DNA from: an uncultured Oscillospiraceae bacterium
GTDB lineage: Bacteria; Bacillota; Clostridia; Oscillospirales; Oscillospiraceae
Length of the DNA stretch: 64,000 nucleotides
Reading direction: 5' to 3'
NCBI GenBank assembly: GCA_944385395.1
Contig: CALWXA010000032.1
Coordinates: forward strand, 1 to 64,000
In this document: piece after piece, positions 54,243 to 62,370 of the stretch
How positions within the stretch are numbered: position 1 is the stretch's first letter
Layout: each line of letters begins with the position of its first letter
The notes under the pieces: generated by a model
The model's database searches: none
What the model saw: the letters and a program-made list of their open reading frames with translations, nothing else
Told to the model about the DNA's origin: nothing
Position numbers and translations under genes: made by a program

Positions 54243-55376
54243 TCAAATCCGCAAAAGTCTGTCAAAGGCCATATCTGCTGCAGACAGAATTCGAATCCCG
54301 GGTACAGAAGCCGATGGATAAACCCGGATGGGCTGGCAGCCATAGCTCAAGCATCGGCGGTTCACCCGCCGCTCGATCAGCGGCATGATCCGCTCAGCTC
54401 CGTAAAGTAAATCACCCGCCAATAGCACCGAGTCGATTCGTACCAGGTTGGTCAGATTCACGATGGCGGCACTGAGATATTCTGCCTCCTGGGCCATCAG
54501 ATACACCGCCTCCGGATCACTGTCCAAAGCATCCACCAGTTCCTTCCAACTGTGGAAGCCAGTCCCGTTCAGCAACTTGGGTATGGCAGCATATTCTTCC
54601 AGGCAGCCGATGTTGCCGCAGGCACAAGGACGCCCGTCATAGCGGATGGTTGTATGGCCCAACTCGCTGGTAAAATAACCAGCACCCTTAAGCACCTTAC
54701 CTTTAGAGATCACGCCAGAGCCAACGCCGCTGTCCACCAGCAGCAGCAGGAAGTTACTGCTGCCGTAGCTCTCTGGTCTGCCGCAGTGGTAGGACGCAAG
54801 GCATGTCGCATTGTTGGCCAGAAATACCGGCAGCCCCGTGGCTTCCTGTAACTGCGGCCCGATCTCCACCTGATGCCACAAATCGAATCGCGGCGGATTT
54901 AGAATCCGGCCACTTTCACCATCCAATGGACCGGGTGCTGAAATGCCGATTCCCAGCAGCCTCTCACGCTGAACGCCCTCTGTTTGAGACAACTGCTGGA
55001 TGACCTGACGCAGCGGCTCCAGCTTGTCGCCCTCTCCCGTCATCCGAATCTCGTTGGACACTATGATATTGCCGCCTATGTCCACAAGGCCAGCGCTGCA
55101 TCCGTCACGATTAAGATAGATGCCAATTGCATATCCCGCCTCCGGGCATAGCATCAGCGGTGTAGATGTGCGTCCCCGCGGATTAGCCACCGGAGACATC
55201 TCCCGCACCAGTCCGTCATTCAGCAGCTCCGCAGCAATCAGGGAGGTACTTGCACGGGTCAGACCAGTTCTTCTGGCAATTTCCGCTCGAGACAGAGGCT
55301 GATGCCGCAGCAACCGTAGTACCAGCTTTCGATTATATTCTTTTGTATAATCGGCATTCCTTGCTACAACGCGCAT
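54243..55376 (-). CDS. ROK-family transcriptional repressor (NagC/XylR type)
   Basis: 377 residues. The N-terminal winged helix (LSRAEIARRTGLTRASTSLIAAELL) is fused to a ROK sugar-binding domain: GIGISAPGPLD, FLANNATCLA, the ELGH zinc motif, and CACGNIGCLEEYAA (three-Cys zinc site). It binds a sugar or sugar phosphate and should repress the divergent glycyl radical enzyme operon. The effector is unknown. Confidence 0.92.
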   Translation of the reverse strand: MRVVARNADYTKEYNRKLVLRLLRHQPLSRAEIARRTGLTRASTSLIAAELLNDGLVREMSPVANPRGRTSTPLMLCPEAGYAIGIYLNRDGCSAGLVDIGGNIIVSNEIRMTGEGDKLEPLRQVIQQLSQTEGVQRERLLGIGISAPGPLDGESGRILNPPRFDLWHQVEIGPQLQEATGLPVFLANNATCLASYHCGRPESYGSSNFLLLLVDSGVGSGVISKGKVLKGAGYFTSELGHTTIRYDGRPCACGNIGCLEEYAAIPKLLNGTGFHSWKELVDALDSDPEAVYLMAQEAEYLSAAIVNLTNLVRIDSVLLAGDLLYGAERIMPLIERRVNRRCLSYGCQPIRVYPSASVPGIRILSAADMAFDRLLRI

Positions 55377-55507
55377 GTTCCATCTCCTCTCTCTTTTACT
55401 GTGAAAACTTTCGGCTTTTTATTTTATTATAATGCAAGTATCCGTACATTTCCAGAAATATCTATGTTGCTTCCACTCTTTATTTTCAGATCCTTTTGTT
55501 AATCTGA

Positions 55508-55535
55508 TTGACAAAATTAGGTTTTCTGATATAAT
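55508..55535 (+). promoter_or_regulatory. Promoter of the glycyl radical enzyme operon
   Basis: Perfect -35 TTGACA (55508-55513), 16 bp spacer, perfect -10 TATAAT (55530-55535), about 45 nt before the activase start. Confidence 0.8.
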
Positions 55536-55580
55536 GATGCCAGCATGAAATGTAATATAGCCTGTGCAGGAGGGATGACT

Positions 55581-56309
55581 ATGGAGCTTCGCGTGTTCCA
55601 GCGGGGCTTTAACTTTTCACAAGACGGACCGGGAAACCGGCTGGTATATCATCTGCAAGGCTGCAACCTGCGCTGCCCCTGGTGTTCCAACCCAGAAGGT
55701 CTGTCCATAGACGGAGGCTGGATCACCACCCCTGAAGCCCTGGCGGCAGAAGCGGTTCGCAGCCGTCTGATGTTTTTCGAAGGCGGCGGTGTGACCCTGA
55801 CTGGGGGCGAGGTAACCTTGCAGTGGGAAGCAGTGCTCCATCTGCTGTCTCTGCTGAAAGCAGAGGGCATACATACCTGTATAGAAACCAATGGTACTTC
55901 ACCACATCTGCCAGAACTGTTTCCAGTATTGGATCTGCTTATCATGGATCTCAAGCACCATGATTCTGCCCGGCACAAAGCCGTTATCGGTATGGGCTTG
56001 GAGCAAACCATTGCCAATATCACCGCTGCGCTGGACGCCGGACAGCAGCTGGCTCTGCGTATCCCGCTGATCGGCGGTTTCAACGCTTCTGCCCAGGACG
56101 CAAAGCAGTTTGCTGCATTGCTGAACCGACTGAACGTAGGAAAAAGGGCCACTGTAGAGCTGCTGCTTTATCATGAGTATGGCCGCAGCAAATACGATAA
56201 GCTGCATCTGCCCTATACCATGGGCGCAGAGGCCCGTGTAACAAATGAAACCAGACTGCAAATGGAAGAAATCCTCCGCCAGTCCGGTTTGACAGTTATC
56301 CGCACCTGA
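55581..56309 (+). CDS. Glycyl radical enzyme activating enzyme (radical SAM, PflA-like)
   Basis: 242 residues. Cys28, Cys32 and Cys35 (GCNLRCPWCSNPEG) bind the 4Fe-4S cluster. LTGGEVTLQ is the SAM-binding GGE-type motif and IMDLKHHD is the usual DxK region. The ferredoxin-like two-cluster insert of larger activases is absent, so this is the short PflA type. It should install the glycyl radical on the protein encoded next. ATG 55581 was preferred because AGGAGGG is 6-7 nt upstream; two earlier in-frame ATGs are badly placed. Confidence 0.92.
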   Translation: MELRVFQRGFNFSQDGPGNRLVYHLQGCNLRCPWCSNPEGLSIDGGWITTPEALAAEAVRSRLMFFEGGGVTLTGGEVTLQWEAVLHLLSLLKAEGIHTCIETNGTSPHLPELFPVLDLLIMDLKHHDSARHKAVIGMGLEQTIANITAALDAGQQLALRIPLIGGFNASAQDAKQFAALLNRLNVGKRATVELLLYHEYGRSKYDKLHLPYTMGAEARVTNETRLQMEEILRQSGLTVIRT

Positions 56310-56354
56310 CAATGCCGGAATCCCCTACAAACATCACAGAAAGGAAACGATCCT

Positions 56355-58733
56355 ATGCAACTGTTTCAGCTTCTAACACCTAAAGCCGTGTCAGATAAGG
56401 CTACTGACCTGTTCCAGGAGGAACGCAACAGCCATAAAATTCTCAACGGCTGGTTTTTGACCAGAGAAATCGCCTCCCGTGTGGATGCTCAGACTACTCA
56501 GACTGACCCTGAGTTACGCGCCGCCGAAGAATTATCCGCTATCGTTCGGGAGTTGCCCCTGGAAATCAGTGACCATGCGTTGCTGGTCGGTACTCAGCGG
56601 GATGCATTTGCCGCCAGCTACGCCCTCATCAACCCCGCTTTTCAGGTAGAGACATTTCAGGGTTATTGCGACCCCCTGGAGGTATACGATTACGCCACGC
56701 CCACTGAGGAGATCACTCCCCAGCGCATTGCCGCTATGCGTGCAGCAGCCGCTAAGTCTCCTTGCGTGAAGGCATTGAGCAAGGTTTATAGCGAAAACAG
56801 TGAATATACCGACGAAGTAGCGTTCTTCTTTGAACAAGTCACCGGGCATCTGATCCCAGATTTCCGGCCCGCACTGAAAAGCGGCGTAACTCCTCTGATC
56901 TCTGCCATTGACCGCCGTCTTGCGGATGACAAAGAGCTGCTGCCTCAGCAGCAAAACAATTTGACAGCTATGCGCCAGACGCTGCTGTGTGCTGTGGAAC
57001 TGGCTCATCGGTATGCTGATCTGGCCCACCAGCAGGCACAAAGTGCAACGCCCCAGCGGCAAAAAGAACTGGCTCTGATGGAAGCCAACCTGCGGCGAGT
57101 ACCGGAATTTGGGGCAGAAACTTTGATGCAGGCCATGCAGTCCTATCTGATTCTGTGGCAGGTGATGTGCCTTGAGCAAGCGCCCAACCCCTTTGCCTTC
57201 TCTGTAGGCAATGCCGACCGGATCTTTGAACCCTATCGGACCATGTCCGGCTGCTCTCGCCAGGAAGCAGCCGCCCTGTTCAAACATTTTCTGGTGTTCT
57301 TTAACGTAGGCGAACGTTCGTGGGCTATCTCCCAAAACGTGCTGCTCAGCGGTCGTGACAACGATGGTAACGATTTGACCAACCTCATGACCTACGCTAT
57401 TCTGGATGCATATTACGATATGAATCTGCCGCAGCCCATCCTGTCTGTGAAACTGCACCGCAACACTCCGGAGGCACTGTACCGGGAAATGGGACGCTTC
57501 TTTTTCACACCCGGCTGCCTGACTCCTTCGCTGTTTAATGATGACAGCCTGTTCCAAACTCTGCGGGAGCATGGCATAGAGGAGGCCGATCTGCCTGATT
57601 ACGCTGTAGCCGGCTGCCAGGAACCTCTTATCATGGGCAAGGACAACGGCAACACCACCAACAGCTGGCTGAACTTGGGCAAGATTTTGGAACTGACCCT
57701 GTCCGGCGGATTATCCGCTATTACCGGAAAAGCCATCGGCCCGCAGCGTCAGTTGGAACCGCTGGAGCTTCTGAAAAATATTCGTTCTCTGTTCTATGAA
57801 AATGTGACCTGGTTCGCTGAAAAAATGGCCCAAGCGGCCAATGGCGCATCCCAAGCTGTTTCTTTGCTGCCTGTTCCTTTCCTGAGCAGCTTCATGGGCG
57901 GTCTGGACAGTGCCTGGGATCTGCGGGATACAAAGCATCAGGGCACCCGCTACAACGCCAGCGGCTGCCTGATTCACGGCTTATCTGTTGTGGCAGATTC
58001 CTTTGTGGCCATAGATTGTCTGCTGCGGGATCGTCCGCAGGATGCCGCCCGGCTCATTGAAGGCTGCCGCACAGACTTCAAGGACTGCAGCGAACTGCGG
58101 GAGTACCTGAAATCCTGCCCCAAATTCGGCAACAACCTGCCCGAAGCAGATCAGGAAGCTGCAGAGGTAGTCAACCGAGTGTCTGATATCGTGCGCAAGC
58201 AGAAGAATTATCTGGGCAACACTTTCCGGCCCGATTGGAGCTCTCCTTCCACGCACCTGCTGTACGGCTACTGGGTCGGTGCCACTCCAGATGGTCGGGG
58301 CAGCCGGGAGATGCTGGGCTACGGTGTGGATCCTCTCTTCAGCACCGCCAATTCCGGATTGGGTCTGCGCACCCTCTCCACCATGGCCCTGCCCTTCCAG
58401 CAGATGGAGGGAGGCTGTGCCTCACACTTCGGCATCGATCCCAAGTATTTTAATGGTACCACCAATGAGGAGCGTGGCATGCAGTTCCGGAACCGGGTAC
58501 TGTTCCCCCTGTTCTTCCATCCGGATAATCCCCGGCGGGCACCCTTTTACCTCTATGTAAATGTCACCACGGCCGACACCCTGCGCAAAGTGCTGGCCGA
58601 GCCGAAAAAATACGCCCCCAGCGGCGTGTACATCATGCGCATCCACGGTACCTTCGTGAATTTCCTGGATCTGTCGCCTGCCATTCAGCAGGATATCATC
58701 ACCCGACTGGATCCCGGCTCCACTTTCTGCTGA
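56355..58733 (+). CDS. Glycyl radical enzyme of unknown class (divergent glycyl motif RIHGT)
   Basis: 792 residues spanning the whole family length. The catalytic thiyl motif is present: Cys421 and Glu423 in AVAGCQEP. The C-terminal glycyl loop is MRIHGTFVNFLDL with Gly765, where most members read R-V-x-G-Y/F. Other family blocks: LLSGRDNDGNDLTNLMTYAIL, LPQPILSVKLH, SPDGR-like TPDGRGS, and LYVNVTTADTL. The GCxEP form is that of dehydratase/lyase-type glycyl radical enzymes, not pyruvate formate-lyase, which has Cys-Cys. The neighbours (sugar kinase, aldolase, sugar regulators) point to a sugar, polyol or sugar-acid substrate. The reaction is not assignable. Confidence 0.88.
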   Translation: MQLFQLLTPKAVSDKATDLFQEERNSHKILNGWFLTREIASRVDAQTTQTDPELRAAEELSAIVRELPLEISDHALLVGTQRDAFAASYALINPAFQVETFQGYCDPLEVYDYATPTEEITPQRIAAMRAAAAKSPCVKALSKVYSENSEYTDEVAFFFEQVTGHLIPDFRPALKSGVTPLISAIDRRLADDKELLPQQQNNLTAMRQTLLCAVELAHRYADLAHQQAQSATPQRQKELALMEANLRRVPEFGAETLMQAMQSYLILWQVMCLEQAPNPFAFSVGNADRIFEPYRTMSGCSRQEAAALFKHFLVFFNVGERSWAISQNVLLSGRDNDGNDLTNLMTYAILDAYYDMNLPQPILSVKLHRNTPEALYREMGRFFFTPGCLTPSLFNDDSLFQTLREHGIEEADLPDYAVAGCQEPLIMGKDNGNTTNSWLNLGKILELTLSGGLSAITGKAIGPQRQLEPLELLKNIRSLFYENVTWFAEKMAQAANGASQAVSLLPVPFLSSFMGGLDSAWDLRDTKHQGTRYNASGCLIHGLSVVADSFVAIDCLLRDRPQDAARLIEGCRTDFKDCSELREYLKSCPKFGNNLPEADQEAAEVVNRVSDIVRKQKNYLGNTFRPDWSSPSTHLLYGYWVGATPDGRGSREMLGYGVDPLFSTANSGLGLRTLSTMALPFQQMEGGCASHFGIDPKYFNGTTNEERGMQFRNRVLFPLFFHPDNPRRAPFYLYVNVTTADTLRKVLAEPKKYAPSGVYIMRIHGTFVNFLDLSPAIQQDIITRLDPGSTFC

Positions 58734-58743
58734 GGAGTAAGCT

Positions 58744-60039
58744 ATGGTCACACTCGGATTGGATATCGGCACCACTACCATCAGCGCCGTGGTGGCAGAA
58801 GAGGGACGCGTACTTGCAGCGGAGACTTTGGCAAACGACGCTGCGCTGCCGGGCAAAGACTGGGAGCGCATGCAGGACCCACAGCGCATTCTTCTTTTGG
58901 CTCGGCAAGCCATTGATACCCTGCTGAAGCGCTTTCCTCAGACACAGCGGATCGGCGTAACGGGGCAGCAGCACGGCATCGTATATCTGGACGAAGCCGG
59001 GAACCCGGTCAGCCCGCTGTATACCTGGCAAGATCAGCGTGGGCGCCAGCCAATGAAAGACGGCGGCACCTATATCGGTCAGCTACAATTACTGACCGGA
59101 TATTCCGTTCCTGCCGGATACGGCATGGCCACCCATTTCTACAATCTGAAAAACGGCCTGGTTCCCCGGGAAGCAGCCACGTTCTGTACGATTCACGACC
59201 TGGCCGCAATGGTACTGGCAGGACGCAGCACCGCAGCGATTGATGTTAGCGATGCCGCTAGTTTCGGCCTTTTTGACCTGAAGCAAGGCTGCTTCGATCT
59301 GGACGCTGTCCGCGCAGCTGGTATGGATCCGGCTATTCTGCCGCAGTTAGCCAATGACCCCTGTCTTGGAACGGGGCCACTGGGTCTGCCGGTATACCGT
59401 GCCATTGGCGACAATCAGGCCAGCTTCCTGGGCGCCACCGGCGGCCAAACGCAATGCATGCTTGTGAACGTGGGAACCGGCAGCCAATTTTCTGTCCATG
59501 TGCCAAGCTACATGGTCTGCGAAGGACTTGAAACACGTCCCTTCCCTACTGGCGGATATCTTCTGGTGGGCGCAGCTCTGTGCGGTGGCCGCTCTTGGGC
59601 ACTGCTGGAACGATTCTTCCGGGACACCGTCCAAATGGTCACTGGCCATGCGCCGGAAAATTGCTATCAGGCCATGTCTTCAGCCCTGGAGCACGCTGTG
59701 CAGAACCAGCCCTCCCCTACCATCCTGCCGCTGTTTCAGGGCACACGCTCTGATCCGGAGATACGCGCCTCAATCACCGGGCTTAGCCCCGATACCTTCA
59801 CGCCGCTGGCCTTTATGGAAGGCATGACTCGGGGCATGGCGGAAGAACTTCGTAAAATGTATGGGCAGTATTTGGCCGCCGGAGGTTCTCCTCTGCCCCT
59901 GTACGGCTCCGGCAACGGTCTGCGGTTGAACCGCCATCTGTGCATTGCCATGGAAAAAGCCTTTTCCCTGCCTCTGCACCTGGCAGAAAACCAGGAAGAA
60001 GCCGCCTGCGGGGCTGCACTGTTCGCAGCCCGGTGGTAA
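58744..60039 (+). CDS. FGGY-family carbohydrate kinase, sedoheptulokinase-like
   Basis: 431 residues. GLDIGTTTISAVV is the N-terminal phosphate loop, followed by GVTGQQHGIVY, SPLYTWQDQRG, GYGMATHFYNLKNG and CTIHDLAAM. IGDNQASFLGA, NVGTGSQFSVH and ETRPFPTGGYLLVGAALCGGR are the second-domain motifs. The run from TGQ-x-HG to the THFYNL block is closer, in my reading, to sedoheptulokinase (SHPK) than to xylulokinase or glycerol kinase. It probably phosphorylates a ketose at the terminal carbon. Ten nt after the glycyl radical enzyme gene and ended by a terminator, so the same operon. Confidence 0.75.
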   Translation: MVTLGLDIGTTTISAVVAEEGRVLAAETLANDAALPGKDWERMQDPQRILLLARQAIDTLLKRFPQTQRIGVTGQQHGIVYLDEAGNPVSPLYTWQDQRGRQPMKDGGTYIGQLQLLTGYSVPAGYGMATHFYNLKNGLVPREAATFCTIHDLAAMVLAGRSTAAIDVSDAASFGLFDLKQGCFDLDAVRAAGMDPAILPQLANDPCLGTGPLGLPVYRAIGDNQASFLGATGGQTQCMLVNVGTGSQFSVHVPSYMVCEGLETRPFPTGGYLLVGAALCGGRSWALLERFFRDTVQMVTGHAPENCYQAMSSALEHAVQNQPSPTILPLFQGTRSDPEIRASITGLSPDTFTPLAFMEGMTRGMAEELRKMYGQYLAAGGSPLPLYGSGNGLRLNRHLCIAMEKAFSLPLHLAENQEEAACGAALFAARW

Positions 60040-60069
60040 CGAAAAAACATTTTCTCACTCTATACAGCA

Positions 60070-60106
60070 AAAACACGCCTTGTCCATTGGACAAGGCGTG
60101 TTTTCT
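60070..60106. terminator. Bidirectional terminator after the FGGY kinase and aldolase genes
   Basis: 16-bp perfect stem AAAACACGCCTTGTCC with its complement, ATT loop; convergent genes. Confidence 0.9.
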
Positions 60107-60114
60107 TAAATCAG

Positions 60115-60999
60115 TCATTCATCTTTGACTGGCGGATAGTACAAAGAAGCTTTGCCGGTAGCACCCAGCAAATCGAACTTGTGGCGAATAACCTCCTTCA
60201 TAGCCTCAATGCAGGGAGGATAGATGTCGCCCGGCTCACGGATGTAAGGATCCTTCAGAACCTCGCGGCACTTCTGATAGAAGGGATCTTTGATATCGCT
60301 GGAAATATTGATCTTATTGATACCGCAGCGGGCCGCCTCTGCGATTTCCTCATCCTTATTGGCGGAACCGCCATGCAGCACCAAAGGAATGGGAACCAGC
60401 TTCTTGATGTCTTTCAGCCGCTGAATCTGCAGTGTAGGCACCATGCCCTTGGGATAGATGCCATGGCATGTACCAATGGCAATAGCCAGCGTGTCCACAC
60501 CGGTTTCCGCCACAAAGCGAGCTGCCTCTTCCGGCTCTGTATAGTGAATCTCTGTGCTGGAGGTGGTAGTCATGCTCTGGGCAGTGGTACCAATGGTGCC
60601 AAGCTCTGCCTCTACAGATACACCCACCGCATGGGCAATACGGCAAACCTCCCGAGTCACTCTTACATTTTCCTCAAACGGCTTGGAAGATGCATCGATC
60701 ATCACAGAGGTATATCCGCTCTGGATGGCCAGCATAATCTGGTCCAGTGTAGAGGCATGATCCATGTGAATGCACACAGGCACCTTTGCCTGATGGGCTT
60801 CTTCCACCAGAGCTGTAATAAACGATGGACGGGCCAGCGCCAATTCATCAGGATGCACTTCGATAATAACCGGGGCATTCATCTCCTCGCTGGCTTCCAG
60901 AATACCGCGCATGATCATACTGGTCGGCGTGTTAAACGCCGGAACAGCAAAATGGTGCTCATTGGCAACAGCAAGCAGGGATGTCATATTCATCAGCAT
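60115..60999 (-). CDS. Class II (zinc) ketose-bisphosphate aldolase
   Basis: 294 residues of the FbaA/GatY family. AVPAFNTPTSMIMRGILEA at the start, CIHMDHAST (zinc His and catalytic Asp), VEAELGTIG, GTCHGIYPKG, VLHGGSA (zinc His) and INKINISSD follow. It cleaves a ketose bisphosphate to DHAP plus an aldehyde. Fructose, tagatose and sedoheptulose bisphosphates are all possible. ATG 60999 lies 8 nt after AGGAGG. It converges on the FGGY kinase gene. Confidence 0.9.
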   Translation of the reverse strand: MLMNMTSLLAVANEHHFAVPAFNTPTSMIMRGILEASEEMNAPVIIEVHPDELALARPSFITALVEEAHQAKVPVCIHMDHASTLDQIMLAIQSGYTSVMIDASSKPFEENVRVTREVCRIAHAVGVSVEAELGTIGTTAQSMTTTSSTEIHYTEPEEAARFVAETGVDTLAIAIGTCHGIYPKGMVPTLQIQRLKDIKKLVPIPLVLHGGSANKDEEIAEAARCGINKINISSDIKDPFYQKCREVLKDPYIREPGDIYPPCIEAMKEVIRHKFDLLGATGKASLYYPPVKDE

Positions 61000-61091
61000 G
61001 TTTGGATCCTCCTTTACCTCACCCAGGGCGGGTTGTATTTCATCAACCAAATACCGCCCATACGTTATAGTTAAGTTTCTTTACGGCGTCC

Positions 61092-61120
61092 ATTATATTT
61101 ACACATCAATATATTGTCAA
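61092..61120 (-). promoter_or_regulatory. Promoter of the aldolase gene
   Basis: Minus strand perfect -35 TTGACA (61115-61120), 17 bp spacer, perfect -10 TATAAT (61092-61097). The leader is about 85 nt. The surrounding AT-rich 61121-61312 has no gene. Confidence 0.8.
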
Positions 61121-61312
61121 GTGCATTATCAAAATAGTAGCTTATTTAATTGCCCGCAAAACATTTGCATATTTCTGATATTTTTTGATTTTATCCAATA
61201 TTTTTGTGCTATTAATATAATTTCAAAAGCAATCCCGATTATGAAATTTTTTATATATTAATTTGCAAGAAAATAAATCGCCATTTTTCGGTTCTGTTTT
61301 TCCTTGGACATA

Positions 61313-61341
61313 TTGACTTTTTTTAGCCTAAGGCTTACACT
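61313..61341 (+). promoter_or_regulatory. Promoter of the rpiR-like gene
   Basis: -35 TTGACT (61313-61318), 17 bp spacer containing the palindrome AGCCTAAGGCT, -10 TACACT (61336-61341). Confidence 0.65.
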
Positions 61342-61352
61342 AAAACAAATAG

Positions 61353-61362
61353 TTTTCGAAAA
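61353..61362. promoter_or_regulatory. Palindrome TTTTCGAAAA, possible RpiR operator
   Basis: A perfect 10-bp palindrome just downstream of the rpiR-like promoter -10, placed where a repressor would block transcription. A second palindrome lies in the promoter spacer. Confidence 0.35.
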
Positions 61363-61394
61363 AAAGTACAAAATGCAAAGGAGGGGAACAGCGC

Positions 61395-62306
61395 ATGGGC
61401 AATCTACATACCGATCCCTTTTTGTTAATCAAATTAAACTATATCCAAATGAATCCTGCTATGAAGCATATTGCTGACGTGCTGCTGTCACAGCGAAACG
61501 AATCCAGTCGTCTGACCATTGGCGAGCTGTCCGCCCGCAGCGGCGTCAGTAACGCTACTGTGACTCGATTCGTACAAATGTTGGGCTTCGAAAACTACAA
61601 AGCCTTCTCCCATTCCCTTCAGCAGTTTCTCGAGGAAAAGCAGGCCCACCCTGGTCTAACTTCCCCCAGCAGTCACGCCATGCTGTATGCTGGCGGTTTT
61701 CCCCACAAGCAAGATCCAGAAAGCGTGTGCCGCTATGTAATTGGCAGCGAAATTGAGATGCTGAACGATACTCTGTCGCTGATGGATTTCTCTCTAATGG
61801 AAAAGGTAGCTGAATTGATCGACAGTGCGCGGCAGGTAATTTTTCTGGGAGAGGGCCGATCCCATCTGGCAGCAGAGAGCGCATGCTCCCGCTTCTCCCG
61901 CATAGGGGTGCTGTGCAGCTGCCCCGCCGGCTTTCACAATAGCATTCCTGCCATGTGCATGGCCAAGCCCGGCGACCTGGTGGTAGGCATCAGCAATATG
62001 GGGCGTTCCCCCACGGTAGCGGAAGGATTGACTATGGCCAGGGAACAAAATATCCCCACTGTGGCCATCACCAGTGTGAAGGGTTCCCCAGTAGATCTGG
62101 CTGCCGATTACACCATTTTGACTGGTTTTAACTATTGCAGCTTTTCCAAGCCCTCTCAAGCCACCTGCTATGAGCCTGGTTCAGAAAATCTGCCTCAATA
62201 CTCCGTTATCGACTGCCTATACCTAATGTGCGTTATGCGGAAAGATCAGGACTGCCTGGATCGTTACTATCGCTCCGCCACGCTAATCGATGAAAAACGC
62301 AACTAA
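61395..62306 (+). CDS. RpiR/MurR-family transcriptional regulator
   Basis: 303 residues. The N-terminal helix-turn-helix (LTIGELSARSGVSNATVTRFVQMLGF) is followed by a SIS domain that binds a phosphosugar (VIFLGEGRSHLAAESACSRFSRIG, GDLVVGISNMGRSPTVAEGL). It likely senses a sugar-phosphate intermediate of the surrounding genes. AGGAGGGGAA precedes ATG 61395. Confidence 0.92.
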   Translation: MGNLHTDPFLLIKLNYIQMNPAMKHIADVLLSQRNESSRLTIGELSARSGVSNATVTRFVQMLGFENYKAFSHSLQQFLEEKQAHPGLTSPSSHAMLYAGGFPHKQDPESVCRYVIGSEIEMLNDTLSLMDFSLMEKVAELIDSARQVIFLGEGRSHLAAESACSRFSRIGVLCSCPAGFHNSIPAMCMAKPGDLVVGISNMGRSPTVAEGLTMAREQNIPTVAITSVKGSPVDLAADYTILTGFNYCSFSKPSQATCYEPGSENLPQYSVIDCLYLMCVMRKDQDCLDRYYRSATLIDEKRN

Positions 62307-62350
62307 AAAATAGAACCGCCGGAGCTTTGGGCTCCGGCGGTTCTATTTTT
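62306..62350. terminator. Bidirectional terminator after rpiR-like and ADP-kinase-like genes
   Basis: 20-bp perfect stem (from AAAAATAGAACCGCCGGAGC to its complement) with a 5-nt loop, flanked by convergent genes. Confidence 0.93.
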
Positions 62351-62370
62351 ATGATTCTCTAAAACTCTCT

